The notes: generated by a model from the sequence alone, not told the origin. 51,055 bases of DNA from Aliiruegeria sabulilitoris (GCF_001558155.1 NZ_LOAS01000032.1:1-51055), one strand, 5' to 3'. Shown: positions 7,863-16,648, counted from the stretch's first letter. Numbers and translations are program-made.

Positions 7863-8474
7863 TTGATCAAGACAATCCATGCCATCGAGGGGCTGAGCCA
7901 ATGGGTCGGCAAGGCTTTCGGATGGTGCATTCTTATTTTGACCCTGTCGGTGTCATACGAAGTGTTCGTGCGCTACGTGCTGAACTCACCGACCGTCTGG
8001 GCCTTCGACATGATGGTGCAGATGTATGGAGCGCTATTCCTGATGGCGGGCGCTTATGCGCTGGCGCAGGACGCACATGTGCGCGGGGACGTCGTCTACC
8101 GGCTGTTCTCGGTCCGCTGGCAGGCGCGCATCGATTTCGTGCTCTACATCCTTTTCTTCTTCCCCGGCATGTTCGCGCTGTTCTGGTATGGCTGGGAAAT
8201 CGCCTCCGACAGCTGGCGCTACAAGGAAGTGAGCTGGAACAGCCCTGCACGAATTCAGATCTACTTCTTCAAGACGCTGATCCCGATCGCCGGCGCGTTG
8301 TTGATGCTGCAGGGGGCAGCGGAAATGATGCGTTGCTGGCTGGCAATGCGCAGCGGTGAGTGGCTTGCCCGCATCGACGACGTCCGAGAGACCGAAGACA
8401 TGCTGATGCACATGCAGGAAGATCACCCGGAAATCTATGGCAACGCCGACGAGACAAGAGACATAACAAAATGA
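7863..8474 (+). CDS. dctQ: TRAP transporter small permease (DctQ)
   Basis: This 203-residue membrane protein has four hydrophobic helices in the DctQ arrangement (e.g. WCILILTLSVSYEVFVRYVL, VLYILFFFPGMFALFWYGWE) and the family sequence AYALAQDAHVRGDVVYRLFS. With DctM it forms the inner-membrane part of the sodium-coupled secondary transporter. The frame has no suitable ATG, so translation appears to begin at TTG 7863 with a purine-rich GAGGGTGAG site upstream. Its stop overlaps the start of dctM (ATGA at 8471), which indicates translational coupling. Confidence 0.9.
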   Translation: MIKTIHAIEGLSQWVGKAFGWCILILTLSVSYEVFVRYVLNSPTVWAFDMMVQMYGALFLMAGAYALAQDAHVRGDVVYRLFSVRWQARIDFVLYILFFFPGMFALFWYGWEIASDSWRYKEVSWNSPARIQIYFFKTLIPIAGALLMLQGAAEMMRCWLAMRSGEWLARIDDVRETEDMLMHMQEDHPEIYGNADETRDITK

Positions 8475-9835
8475 CGGATCCACATGTTGCTATCCTGATG
8501 CTGTGCCTGTTCATCCTACTGGTACTGCTTGGGTTTCCCATCGCCTTCACGCTTCTCGCGATGGGCGTCGGCTTCGGCTACTACGCCTATTACAACGGCC
8601 CGCCAGAGACGTTTTCGGACATCTTCAACAACAACATCTTCTACCTGCTGAACCAGAATACCTATTCGGTGATGGAGAACGATACGCTGGTGGCGATCCC
8701 GCTGTTCCTTTTCATGGGATACGTGGTCGAACGGGCCAACATCGTCGACCGGCTGTTCTTTTCGCTCTACATGGCGGCGCGCAACCTTCCGGGATCGCTG
8801 GCAATCGCGGCCCTGCTGACCTGTGCGGTGTTTTCGACGGCCTCGGGTATCGTGGGCGCGGTGGTGACGCTGATGGGGCTTCTGGCCTATCCGGCTATGG
8901 CGCAGGCCGGCTATAACCGCAGCTTCGCTTCCGGGGTGATTTGCGCGGGCGGCACGCTGGGGATCCTGATCCCGCCGTCGATCATGCTGATCGTCTATGC
9001 CGCCATCGCCGAACTGTCGCCCTTGCGGCTTTACGCGGCGGCGGTGTTCCCGGGGCTTTTGCTGGCTGGGCTCTATATCGTCTACGTGATCGTTCGGGTC
9101 ATGCTGAACCCGTCTCTGGCCCCCAAGCCCTCCGACGAGGACGTTCCGCCCCCCTCGAAGATCTATCTCGATCTGCTGATTTCCTTTGTACCGTTGACGG
9201 TGCTGATCGCGCTGGTTCTGGGCTCGATCCTGGGCGGGCTGGCAACGCCGGCAGAGGCGGCGGCGATGGGCGCTCTTGGAGGCCTCGTGTTGGCAATGTT
9301 GTATCGATCCCTGACATGGGAGCGGGTGAAGGAAAGCGTCTTTCTGACGGCCAAGGCCACGGCCATGGTGTGCTGGCTTTTCGTCGGGTCGTGGACCTTC
9401 GCGTCGATCTTCTCCTATCTCGGCGGGCACGACGTGATCGAGCACTGGGTGGTCGGCATGGACCTGAAACCCTGGCAATTCCTGATCATGGCACAGCTCA
9501 TCATCTTCCTCCTCGGCTGGCCGCTGGAATGGTCCGAGATCCTGATCATTTTCGTGCCGATCTTCCTGCCGATGCTCGATACCTTCGGGGTCAACCCCTA
9601 CTTCTTCGCAATGCTGGTGGCGCTCAACCTCCAGACTTCGTTCCTGACACCGCCGATGGCGATGTCAGCCTATTACCTGAAGGGGGTTCTCAAGAACCAG
9701 ATCGAGCTGATGGAGATCTTCCGCGGGATCATTCCGTATCTGGGCATCGTCATCCTTTGCATGGTGCTGATGTACCAGTTCCCGGGTATCGCGCTCTGGC
9801 TGCCTGATGCGCTGTTCGGAGTCTATGTACCGTGA
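8471..9835 (+). CDS. dctM: TRAP transporter large permease (DctM)
   Basis: The 454-residue product is the large TRAP membrane subunit with about 12 transmembrane helices. Family landmarks are LLGFPIAFTLLAMGVGFGYY near the start, CAVFSTASGIVGAVVTLMGL and AGGTLGILIPPSIMLIVYA. It carries the ion-coupled transport path. The ATG at 8471 overlaps the dctQ stop; a longer upstream frame is only an artefact inside dctQ. Its own stop overlaps the GTG start of the amidase gene, so transporter and enzyme are expressed together. Confidence 0.93.
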   Translation: MTDPHVAILMLCLFILLVLLGFPIAFTLLAMGVGFGYYAYYNGPPETFSDIFNNNIFYLLNQNTYSVMENDTLVAIPLFLFMGYVVERANIVDRLFFSLYMAARNLPGSLAIAALLTCAVFSTASGIVGAVVTLMGLLAYPAMAQAGYNRSFASGVICAGGTLGILIPPSIMLIVYAAIAELSPLRLYAAAVFPGLLLAGLYIVYVIVRVMLNPSLAPKPSDEDVPPPSKIYLDLLISFVPLTVLIALVLGSILGGLATPAEAAAMGALGGLVLAMLYRSLTWERVKESVFLTAKATAMVCWLFVGSWTFASIFSYLGGHDVIEHWVVGMDLKPWQFLIMAQLIIFLLGWPLEWSEILIIFVPIFLPMLDTFGVNPYFFAMLVALNLQTSFLTPPMAMSAYYLKGVLKNQIELMEIFRGIIPYLGIVILCMVLMYQFPGIALWLPDALFGVYVP

Positions 9836-11184
9836 ACGGACGAGATCTGACCCAACTCCCGGCCGCACAAGCGGCCGCGGAGATCCGATCCGGCGTTCTG
9901 ACCTCGGAGGCGCTGGTGCAGGCCTGTCTGGCACGCATCGCCGAAACTGACGGCACCATTCAGGCCTGGGAATATCTGGATCCCGAGGCGGCGCTGTCCC
10001 AGGCGCGAGAGATGGACGAGATCCGTCGAGCGGGGCGGGCGACCGGGCCGCTGCATGGCGTGCCGGTCGGGCTGAAGGATATCGTGGATACCGCTCACGC
10101 CCCGACGGCCTTCGGCTCTCCGATATTTGACGGCAACCGCCCAGCAGCGGATGCCTGCATCGTCGAGCGACTGCGCGAAGCCGGGGCGGTAATCCTCGGC
10201 AAGACCCGCACCACCGAATTCGCCTTCGCCCACCCGACCACCACGACAAATCCTTGGGATTCCAGTCGCAGCCCGGGCGGTTCCTCCAGCGGTTCCGCCG
10301 CGGCTGTCGCTGCGGGCCAGGTTCCGCTCGCGGTCGGCACGCAAACTGCCGGTTCGGTCATTCGTCCGGCCTCGTTCTGTGGCGTTTTCGGCTTCAAGCC
10401 GACACGTGGCACCATCTCGCGGCGGGGCGTGCTCCAGACATCCCAAACACTCGACCAGGTCGGGGTCTTTGGCCGAACGCTGGAAGATGTCGCGCTTCTG
10501 GCCGAGGTTCTCGGCAGTTATGATCCGAGCGACCCCCTGAGCCTGCCACGTCCGCGCCCTGCGATGGTAGCTGGCGTGGAGGCCGAGCCGCCCGTGGCCC
10601 CAGACATCGCCTGGTTCGACCTCGCCTTCCACGACCGGCTCGATCCGGATGCGCGGGAGGGGTACGAGCAGGTGATCGAGGCGCTTGGGCCGCGGGTGCA
10701 ACGCTTCGACGTGGCGCCCCAACTGTCCGATCTCGGGCAGGTGCAGCAGACGATCCACGAGTATGAGTTCCTGCAGAATTTCCGGGAACTTATCGAACGG
10801 GATCAGGATCGGCTCAGCCCGACCCTGCGCGCCGTGATCGAACGTGCGCGCGCGATCAGCCAGGCGCAGTACGAGGATGCACTTGCGGTCAAGGCGTCGG
10901 CAGAGACGTTTTTTGCAGAACACTTCAAGGATTTCGACGCGATCCTGGCGCCGAGTGCCACGGGTGAGGCGCCACTCCTTTCCGCTGGAACTACCGGAGA
11001 TCCGGCCTTCTCCAGGATCTGGACCCTGGCCGGGCTGCCCTGCGTGAGCCTACCGATCCTTGTCGGCGCGCAGGGTTTGCCGATCGGCACGCAACTGGTT
11101 GGCGCCTGTGAACTGGACGACCGGCTCCTGCGTACGGCGTCCTGGCTTTTGAAGAGCCTTTCCGAGAACGAGGAGGATATCTGA
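9832..11184 (+). CDS. Amidase (amidase-signature family)
   Basis: The 450-residue enzyme belongs to the amidase-signature family, which hydrolyses carboxamides by a Ser-cisSer-Lys triad. Lys82 lies in PVGLKDIVDT, the cis-serine in SPGGSSSGSA (about residue 152) and the nucleophile Ser175 in GTQTAGSVIRPA. Length is normal for single-domain members such as GatA-like or malonamidase-type enzymes. No gatB or gatC partner is present, so a catabolic amidase is more likely than tRNA amidation. It starts with GTG overlapping the dctM stop, which ties its substrate to the transporter. Confidence 0.88.
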   Translation: MNGRDLTQLPAAQAAAEIRSGVLTSEALVQACLARIAETDGTIQAWEYLDPEAALSQAREMDEIRRAGRATGPLHGVPVGLKDIVDTAHAPTAFGSPIFDGNRPAADACIVERLREAGAVILGKTRTTEFAFAHPTTTTNPWDSSRSPGGSSSGSAAAVAAGQVPLAVGTQTAGSVIRPASFCGVFGFKPTRGTISRRGVLQTSQTLDQVGVFGRTLEDVALLAEVLGSYDPSDPLSLPRPRPAMVAGVEAEPPVAPDIAWFDLAFHDRLDPDAREGYEQVIEALGPRVQRFDVAPQLSDLGQVQQTIHEYEFLQNFRELIERDQDRLSPTLRAVIERARAISQAQYEDALAVKASAETFFAEHFKDFDAILAPSATGEAPLLSAGTTGDPAFSRIWTLAGLPCVSLPILVGAQGLPIGTQLVGACELDDRLLRTASWLLKSLSENEEDI

Positions 11185-11185
11185 C

Positions 11186-11386
11186 ATGTCCCGACTGACC
11201 AATTTCACCATGGGCCTTATCGGCACATCGCTCTGGGCAATCTTCATCATCGGCCTCGCCCACAGCATTTCAACCGGCTTCGCCGGTTTCTGGGGCGGGC
11301 TGCCATTCACCATCATCGCCGGCTTCGTGATCTGTCTCGCCCTCTACAACTTCTGGGAGGAAACGATACGGAAGACGAAGAAATGA
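11186..11386 (+). CDS. Small two-helix membrane protein
   Basis: This 66-residue protein has two hydrophobic helices (MGLIGTSLWAIFIIGLAHSI and GLPFTIIAGFVICLALYNFW) and a basic C-terminus (EETIRKTKK). I recognise no family. The ATG lies one base after the amidase stop (GAGGAGG upstream), and its stop overlaps the ATG of the dehydrogenase (ATGA at 11383). This tight coupling makes it a real member of the operon. Possible roles are an accessory transporter subunit or a membrane anchor for one of the enzymes; neither is shown by sequence. Confidence 0.75.
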   Translation: MSRLTNFTMGLIGTSLWAIFIIGLAHSISTGFAGFWGGLPFTIIAGFVICLALYNFWEETIRKTKK

Positions 11387-12345
11387 GCGCAAAGCCCGTT
11401 CTCTGGCTCCCACGGCGCGTATCGGATGCCACGATCGCGCGGGCGCGCGAAAGCTATGACGTGATCCTCAACGAGGCGGACGTTCCGGCGAGTGCCGACG
11501 AGATTGTCGCCATGAGCGCCCGTGCCGATGCGGTCATGCCCTGCCATTCGGAGAACTTCAGTGCCGAGGTCGTGGCGCGCCTCGATCCGCGGTTGAAGAT
11601 CGTTGCCAATCATTCGGTCGGTGTCGACCATTGCGACCTGCCCGCGCTAAAGGAAAAGGGCATCGCGGTGACCAATACGCCCGATGTGCTCTCCGATGCG
11701 ACGGCCGAGATCGCGATGCTGCTGATGCTCGGGGCCGCGCGCCATGCCGTGGCGGGCGATCACATGGTACGGACCGGATCCTGGAAGTTCTGGAGCCCCT
11801 CCTTCATGGTCGGCAAGCAGGTGACGGGTTCCCGGATCGGCATTGTCGGCATGGGACGGGTCGGTCGCGTCATGGCCGCCCGCGCGCGCGGGTTCGGGAT
11901 GGATGTGCACTACTGCAACCGGACCCGGCTCCCCCCGGAGCTCGAAGCCGGGGCGACCTTTCACGCCGATCTCGACAGCCTGCTGGCAGTCTCGGAATTC
12001 CTGTCCCTGCATTGCCCCGCGACACCCGAGACAGAGAACCTGATGAACGCCGACCGGCTGGCGAAACTCCCGTCGGGCGCGATCCTGATCAATACCGCGC
12101 GCGGTGCTCTCGTTGACGAGGCGGCCCTGCTGGAGGCGCTGGACAGCGGCAGGCTGGCGGCGGCCGGGCTCGACTGCTTCCGCGTGGAGCCGGGCGGCAA
12201 CCCGGCCTTCGCGGAGCATGAGAACATCTTCATGTTGCCGCACATTGGCAGTGCCACGACCCGCACCCGGGACGCGATGGGCTTCCGTGCTCTCGACAAC
12301 CTGGATGCGTTTTTCGCTGGCGAAACGCCCGGCGATCTTCTCTGA
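11383..12345 (+). CDS. D-2-hydroxyacid dehydrogenase (glyoxylate/hydroxypyruvate reductase type)
   Basis: The 320-residue enzyme is a D-isomer 2-hydroxyacid dehydrogenase. The nucleotide loop is GIVGMGRVG (residues ~153-161). The catalytic triad is Arg240 (INTARGALVDE), Glu269 (CFRVEPGGN) and His287 (MLPHIGSAT). An Asn-Arg pair after the second strand (YCNRTR) favours NADP(H). Members interconvert glyoxylate/glycolate, hydroxypyruvate/glycerate or related pairs. It is the last gene of the dctPQM-amidase operon, which suggests that the imported amide yields a 2-hydroxy or 2-oxo acid. A terminator follows at 12466. Confidence 0.9.
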   Translation: MSAKPVLWLPRRVSDATIARARESYDVILNEADVPASADEIVAMSARADAVMPCHSENFSAEVVARLDPRLKIVANHSVGVDHCDLPALKEKGIAVTNTPDVLSDATAEIAMLLMLGAARHAVAGDHMVRTGSWKFWSPSFMVGKQVTGSRIGIVGMGRVGRVMAARARGFGMDVHYCNRTRLPPELEAGATFHADLDSLLAVSEFLSLHCPATPETENLMNADRLAKLPSGAILINTARGALVDEAALLEALDSGRLAAAGLDCFRVEPGGNPAFAEHENIFMLPHIGSATTRTRDAMGFRALDNLDAFFAGETPGDLL

Positions 12346-12465
12346 CCTGCCGCAGGTCCGAACAGGCGAGACCGGCGCGCTTGCGGCCCTGTCGCCCGTA
12401 AATGTTCGGTGGGCAGGCCGGAGCCGAGAATGGCCCAGTCGTGGTGATGCGCGGCTGCAAGTAAC

Positions 12466-12495
12466 GGGCGGCCTCGCTGCCGCCCCCTTTTCGTT
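12466..12495 (+). terminator. Rho-independent terminator of the TRAP-amidase-dehydrogenase operon
   Basis: A GGGCGGC / GCCGCCC stem (12466-12485) with a 6-nt loop is followed by CCCTTTTCG. It lies between the convergent dehydrogenase and GlcG-like genes. Confidence 0.65.
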
Positions 12496-12918
12496 TCAGA
12501 TCCCTGCGAGGAACGCGTCGATGCCGGCTTGCGCGACCTCGAGATCCTGAGACGGCAGGCCAGAGCTTACACCGATGCCGCCGACGACATTGCCATCGAC
12601 CACCACCGGCAGCCCGCCCCCGACCACGACAAGCCGGCCACCAAGGGTGGACTCGATGCCCCATGCAGCGGCGCCGGGCTGGCTCGCGGCGCCGTATTCA
12701 TGAGTGGCCTTGCGGGCGGCCGAGGCGGTGAAGCTCTTGTCGATGGCGATTGTCACGCTTGTGACCTTGCCGCCATCCATGCGCTCAAATGCAATCAGGT
12801 TGCCGCCCTCATCGGTGATCGCGATGCACATCGGCACGCCGATCTCTTCGGATTTATCCCGTGCGCCGGCGATCAACACGCGGGCATCGGCGATATCCAG
12901 TCTGGGAATTGTCAGCAT
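12496..12918 (-). CDS. GlcG/HbpS-family protein
   Basis: This 140-residue protein belongs to the GlcG/HbpS family (formerly DUF336): opening helix ADARVLIAGARDKSEEIGVP, then ITDEGGNLIAFERMDG and the closing VVGGIGVSSGLPSQDLEVA. The biochemical role of GlcG is not established; HbpS of Streptomyces binds haem. In glycolate operons it accompanies glcDEF and glcB. Here it starts three bases after malate synthase G on the same strand, which fits a role in glycolate/glyoxylate use. GGGAG precedes the ATG. Confidence 0.85.
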   Translation of the reverse strand: MLTIPRLDIADARVLIAGARDKSEEIGVPMCIAITDEGGNLIAFERMDGGKVTSVTIAIDKSFTASAARKATHEYGAASQPGAAAWGIESTLGGRLVVVGGGLPVVVDGNVVGGIGVSSGLPSQDLEVAQAGIDAFLAGI

Positions 12919-12921
12919 GTC

Positions 12922-15072
12922 TCATGCTCCCTGCAATTTCTTGGCCTGCCGACGATACGCGTGCAGCAGGGGTTCGGTATAGCCCGAAGGTTGGTCGACG
13001 CCTTTCAGGATCAGGTCGCGCGACGCCGCAAAGGCCGGCCCGTCAAACTCCGGCGCCATCGGGCGATAGGCCGGGTCGCCGGCATTCTGACCGTCCACCT
13101 TCACCGCCATGCGCTTGAGACTGTCGATCACTTCGGCTTCCGAGATCACGCCATGAACCAGCCAGTTGGCGAGTATCTGTGAACTGATCCGGAGCGTTGC
13201 GCGGTCCTCCATCAGCGCCGCGTCGTTCAGGTCCGGCACCTTGGAGCAGCCGATGCCCTGGTCGACCCAACGCACGACATAGCCCAGGATCGACTGACAG
13301 TTGTTGTCGAGCCCATGGCGGATTTCCGCGGCCGAGAGGTTGCGCCCCGACAGGATCGGGGGGGTGAGCAGGTCGTCGAGGCTTGCCGTCTGCCGGCCGG
13401 CCAGTTCCTTGAGCCGGGCGAAGACGTCCACGTGGTGGTAATGCGTCGCGTGCAGCGTCGCGGCGGTGGGTGACGGCACCCAGGCCGTGGTGGCGCCGGC
13501 CTGCGGGTGAGCGATCTTGGCCGTGAGCATCTCCGCCATGTCGTCCGGCCTGGCCCACATGCCCTTGCCGATCTGGCCGCGCCCGACAAGGCCGGTCGTG
13601 ATGCCGGCATCGACATTCCGGTCCTCGTAGGACAGCAGCCAAGGCGCGTTTTTCATGTCTTCCTTGGGGATCATTGGGCCGAGGAACATGCTGGTGCGAA
13701 TCTCGTCCCCGGTGCGATCGAGAAAGCCAGTATTGATAAACACCAGCCGATTTCTCACCGCGCGAATGCATTCCACCAGGTTGGCCGAGGTCCGGCGTTC
13801 CTCGTCCATGATACCAAGCTTCACGGTATTGCGGGGCAGGCCGAGCACATCCTCGACCCGGCCATAGAGGCTGTCGGCCAATGCGGCTTCTTCCGGCCCG
13901 TGCATCTTGGGCATTACGACATAGACGGAGCCGGTAGCCGAGTTCGTGTTCTCGTTGCGGGCACGATCATGCATCGCCGCGGTCACGTTGAAGAACGCGT
14001 CCATCATGCTCTCGGGGATCTCGGCCCCGTCCAGCAGAACAGCGTCGGTGGTCATCAGGTGACCGACATTGCGCACCAGCGCCAGCGAGCGTCCCTTGAG
14101 CGTGATCGGCGTGCCATCGGGTGCGGTCAGCGCGCGGTCGGGAGCGAGGCTGCGTTCGACCGTCTTGCCGCCCTTCTCGAAGGTTGCCGTCAGCGTCCCG
14201 TCCATCAGCCCGAGCCAGTTGGAATAGACCAGAACCTTGTCCTCGGCATCCACCGCGGCGACCGAATCCTCGCAGTCGTGGATCGCCGTCATTGCGCTTT
14301 CCAAAACAACATCGCGTAAGCCCGCAGCACTCGCAGCCCCCACAGGAGTGTCGGGGTCGATCGCCAGTTCTATGTACAGATCGTTGTTGCGCAGAACGTA
14401 GGAGGCTTTCTTCTCCGCCTCGGAATACCCGACGAACGCCTTCGGATCGGCGAACCCGACAGGCTCCCCGGCAATATCCGCCACAAGTTCGGTCCCGTCG
14501 CGGAAATACCGCGCAACGTCCTTGTGCGATCCGCGCGCCAGAGGCACCGCGCTGTCCAGAAAATCGGCGGCCCAGGCAACCGCCTGCGCACCCCGTTCAG
14601 GGTCGTACCCGCGCCCGGAAGGCGCGCCCGGCAAGGCATCGGTGCCGTAAAGCGCATCGTAAAGCGACCGCCACCGCGCGTTTGCGGCATTCAACGCGTA
14701 ACGCGCATTCATCACGGGAACGACAAGCTGCGGCCCGGCGATCGTGGCGATTTCCGGGTCGACGTTTTCCGTCCCGATCCGGAACGGCGCACCCTCCGGC
14801 ACGAGGTAGCCGATTTCCTCGAGGAAGGATCGATACTCGGGGAGATCGAATACCTGCCCCTTGTGAGCGCGCGCCCAGCCGTCGAGTTTCGCCTGAAGTT
14901 CCGCTCGGTGGGCAATCAACTGACGGTTTCTAGGCGCCAGGTCCCGCAACAAGGTTGCGAACCCGGTCCAGAAACTCTCCACCGACACGCCGGTTCCCGG
15001 CAACAGCCGGGTCTCAGCAAATTCCACCAGAACGTCGGTGACCTGCAATCCTGCGCGTTCGAGATAGGCCAT
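12922..15072 (-). CDS. glcB: Malate synthase G
   Basis: The 716-residue enzyme condenses glyoxylate with acetyl-CoA to malate and CoA in the cytoplasm. Length and motifs are those of isoform G: the characteristic N-terminal segment, ERSLAPDRALTAPDGTPI, KMHGPEEAALAD, GIMDEERRTSANLVECIRAV, MFLGPMIPKEDMK and near the end GLDNNCQSILGYVVRWVD. I chose the ATG at 15072 (MAYLERAGLQ), which has GGGAGA at good spacing; a much longer upstream extension encodes unrelated residues. It is divergent from an IclR regulator and followed by a glcG-like gene, so it probably serves glyoxylate released by the neighbouring amidase/dehydrogenase operon. Confidence 0.95.
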   Translation of the reverse strand: MAYLERAGLQVTDVLVEFAETRLLPGTGVSVESFWTGFATLLRDLAPRNRQLIAHRAELQAKLDGWARAHKGQVFDLPEYRSFLEEIGYLVPEGAPFRIGTENVDPEIATIAGPQLVVPVMNARYALNAANARWRSLYDALYGTDALPGAPSGRGYDPERGAQAVAWAADFLDSAVPLARGSHKDVARYFRDGTELVADIAGEPVGFADPKAFVGYSEAEKKASYVLRNNDLYIELAIDPDTPVGAASAAGLRDVVLESAMTAIHDCEDSVAAVDAEDKVLVYSNWLGLMDGTLTATFEKGGKTVERSLAPDRALTAPDGTPITLKGRSLALVRNVGHLMTTDAVLLDGAEIPESMMDAFFNVTAAMHDRARNENTNSATGSVYVVMPKMHGPEEAALADSLYGRVEDVLGLPRNTVKLGIMDEERRTSANLVECIRAVRNRLVFINTGFLDRTGDEIRTSMFLGPMIPKEDMKNAPWLLSYEDRNVDAGITTGLVGRGQIGKGMWARPDDMAEMLTAKIAHPQAGATTAWVPSPTAATLHATHYHHVDVFARLKELAGRQTASLDDLLTPPILSGRNLSAAEIRHGLDNNCQSILGYVVRWVDQGIGCSKVPDLNDAALMEDRATLRISSQILANWLVHGVISEAEVIDSLKRMAVKVDGQNAGDPAYRPMAPEFDGPAFAASRDLILKGVDQPSGYTEPLLHAYRRQAKKLQGA

Positions 15073-15171
15073 GTCGATGTCTCCCATGAGTTTCGGAAAA
15101 GGTAGATTTCCTCGAAGTATTCGTCCAAAATTCGGAAAATGTTTTCCACGATACGGAAATGACCTCCGCTG
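15073..15171. promoter_or_regulatory. glcB / IclR divergent operator region
   Basis: This 99-bp intergenic region holds the perfect inverted repeat GGAAAA-TG-TTTTCC (15134-15147), close in form to the IclR consensus TGGAAATNATTTCCA. The word TTCGGAAAA occurs at 15092-15100 and 15131-15139, and a related ACGGAAA at about 15153-15159. It is a good candidate for autoregulation and glcB control by the adjacent IclR protein. Confidence 0.6.
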
Positions 15172-15969
15172 ATGCCGAAAACTGCGCCGACAATCGACAC
15201 ACCCAGATCGGGCACGGTACAGGCCGTGGACCGGGCGCTCAGACTGCTGGAGGTTCTGGCCGATGGCCCGGGTGGTGCTGGTCTTTCGGAGCTTGCCGGG
15301 CATGTTGGCCTGGCGCCATCTACCGCGCACCGTCTTCTCACCACGTTGCAACAGCGCGGTTTTGTCCAGCACGACACAAGGAGCGGTCGCTGGCTTGTCG
15401 GGCACCGGGCGTTTTCGGTAGGCGAGGCCTTTTCGCTTCGTCGCAATCTCGTGGCGCCGGCATATCCCTTCCTGCGACAGCTGCGCGACCGGACGCGGGA
15501 AACCGCCAATCTCGGGGTGATCGAGGCGGAGGAGGCGGTGACCATCGCCCAGGTGGAGAGCCGTGAAATCATGCGTGCCATCGCGCCGCCCGGCGGGAGC
15601 GTTCCGGTTTTGAACTCCGGCATGGGAAAGGCCATCGTCGCAACCTGGCCCGATGCCGCCATCGCAAGACTGGTTGAACGGCAGGGCTTGCGCCCGATGA
15701 CGTCGAAGAGTCTCGGCAGCCGGGAAGCGGTGATGAGGGAAATCCAGCGGATCCGCTCCCAGGGATTTGCCGTCGACAACGAGGAATACGTGGTCGGAAT
15801 GCGCTGCGTCGCGGCCGTGGTCTGGTCGGCAACGGCTGAACCGATTGCCGCGATTTCCGTGTCGGGTCTTGCAGCGCGGCTGACCGCAGATGCCACCGAC
15901 GACATTGCCAAGGAAGTGCGATCCGCGGCAGACCAGTTGACGCGGGCGATCGGAGGGACCCCGCAGTGA
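15172..15969 (+). CDS. IclR-family regulator, likely of glcB
   Basis: The 265-residue product has the IclR layout: winged HTH at ~15-80 (VDRALRLLEVLADGPGGAGL, LAPSTAHRLLTTLQQRGFVQ) and the effector domain (PVLNSGMGKAIVATWPD, DNEEYVVGMRCVAAVVW, ISVSGLAARLTADATDD). It is a paralogue of the IclR regulator at 5.6 kb. Its divergent position to malate synthase G suggests that it controls glyoxylate use; glyoxylate as ligand is inferred from AllR/BhcR-type relatives. The ATG at 15172 lacks a clear Shine-Dalgarno site. Confidence 0.88.
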   Translation: MPKTAPTIDTPRSGTVQAVDRALRLLEVLADGPGGAGLSELAGHVGLAPSTAHRLLTTLQQRGFVQHDTRSGRWLVGHRAFSVGEAFSLRRNLVAPAYPFLRQLRDRTRETANLGVIEAEEAVTIAQVESREIMRAIAPPGGSVPVLNSGMGKAIVATWPDAAIARLVERQGLRPMTSKSLGSREAVMREIQRIRSQGFAVDNEEYVVGMRCVAAVVWSATAEPIAAISVSGLAARLTADATDDIAKEVRSAADQLTRAIGGTPQ

Positions 15970-16117
15970 CCGGTTGATACACAGGCCGTTCCACCGGGGG
16001 GGCGGGGAGGCTTCGGCACGTCACACCGATCGGGCCGAAAAGAGGAAATCGGTCAGGCTTACGGGACCAACATGACGGGCGCTGCTTCGACAGTCGTTCA
16101 TTGGATAGGAGAAATCG

Positions 16118-16648
16118 ATGTATCCCAAACGTGTACCGGAGGTAGTCTTCCACACTCGCGTTCGCAACGACGCTCTGGCGGGGCCGAACCCGTTCGAATG
16201 GAGGCAGGTTTCATCCCGGGAGATATTCGCGAACCGTCGTGTCGTCCTGTTCGCGCTTCCAGGAGCCTTTACGCCCGCCTGTTCCGAGAGCCACCTTCCC
16301 GGGTTCGAGGCCCATTACGACGACTTCATGGCTCTTGGCATCGACGACGTGGTCTGCCTGGCCGTGAACGACGCATTCGTCTTGCATCAGTGGGCAAGGC
16401 ACCTGGGCATCGAGAAAGTGTCGATGCTTCCGGACGGTAACGGTGATTTCAGCATGGGAATGGGAATGCTGGTAAACCGGACCAATCAGGGCATGGGGAG
16501 CCGTAGCTGGCGGTATTCCATGTATGTCCAGAACGGAGAGATCCGGAAGGTCTTTGCGGAACCCGATTTTCAGGACAATCCCACGGGCGTTCCGGTGCAG
16601 GTATCTGACGCGGACACGATGCTGGCCTACTTGCGATCCCGCCAATAG
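16118..16648 (+). CDS. Peroxiredoxin (Prx5/redoxin family)
   Basis: The 176-residue cytoplasmic protein matches the Prx5 subfamily, which reduces peroxides with thiol or glutaredoxin donors. The peroxidatic cysteine is Cys55 in LPGAFTPACSESHLPGFEAH, and VCLAVNDAFVLHQWARHLG follows as usual. The N-terminus contains a somewhat longer loop (VRNDALAGPNPFEWRQVSSR) than typical. A second, resolving cysteine is not evident near the C-terminus, which points to a 1-Cys or partner-dependent mechanism. It is a single gene on the plus strand. Confidence 0.88.
   Translation: MYPKRVPEVVFHTRVRNDALAGPNPFEWRQVSSREIFANRRVVLFALPGAFTPACSESHLPGFEAHYDDFMALGIDDVVCLAVNDAFVLHQWARHLGIEKVSMLPDGNGDFSMGMGMLVNRTNQGMGSRSWRYSMYVQNGEIRKVFAEPDFQDNPTGVPVQVSDADTMLAYLRSRQ

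Noticed and set aside
12529-13182. Plus-strand frame opposite glcG and the glcB end
   Set aside because: It is an antisense shadow of two well-supported genes.
15073-15405. N-terminal extension of malate synthase G
   Set aside because: It would run through the divergent promoter and into the IclR gene; family length and a ribosome site support the ATG at 15072.
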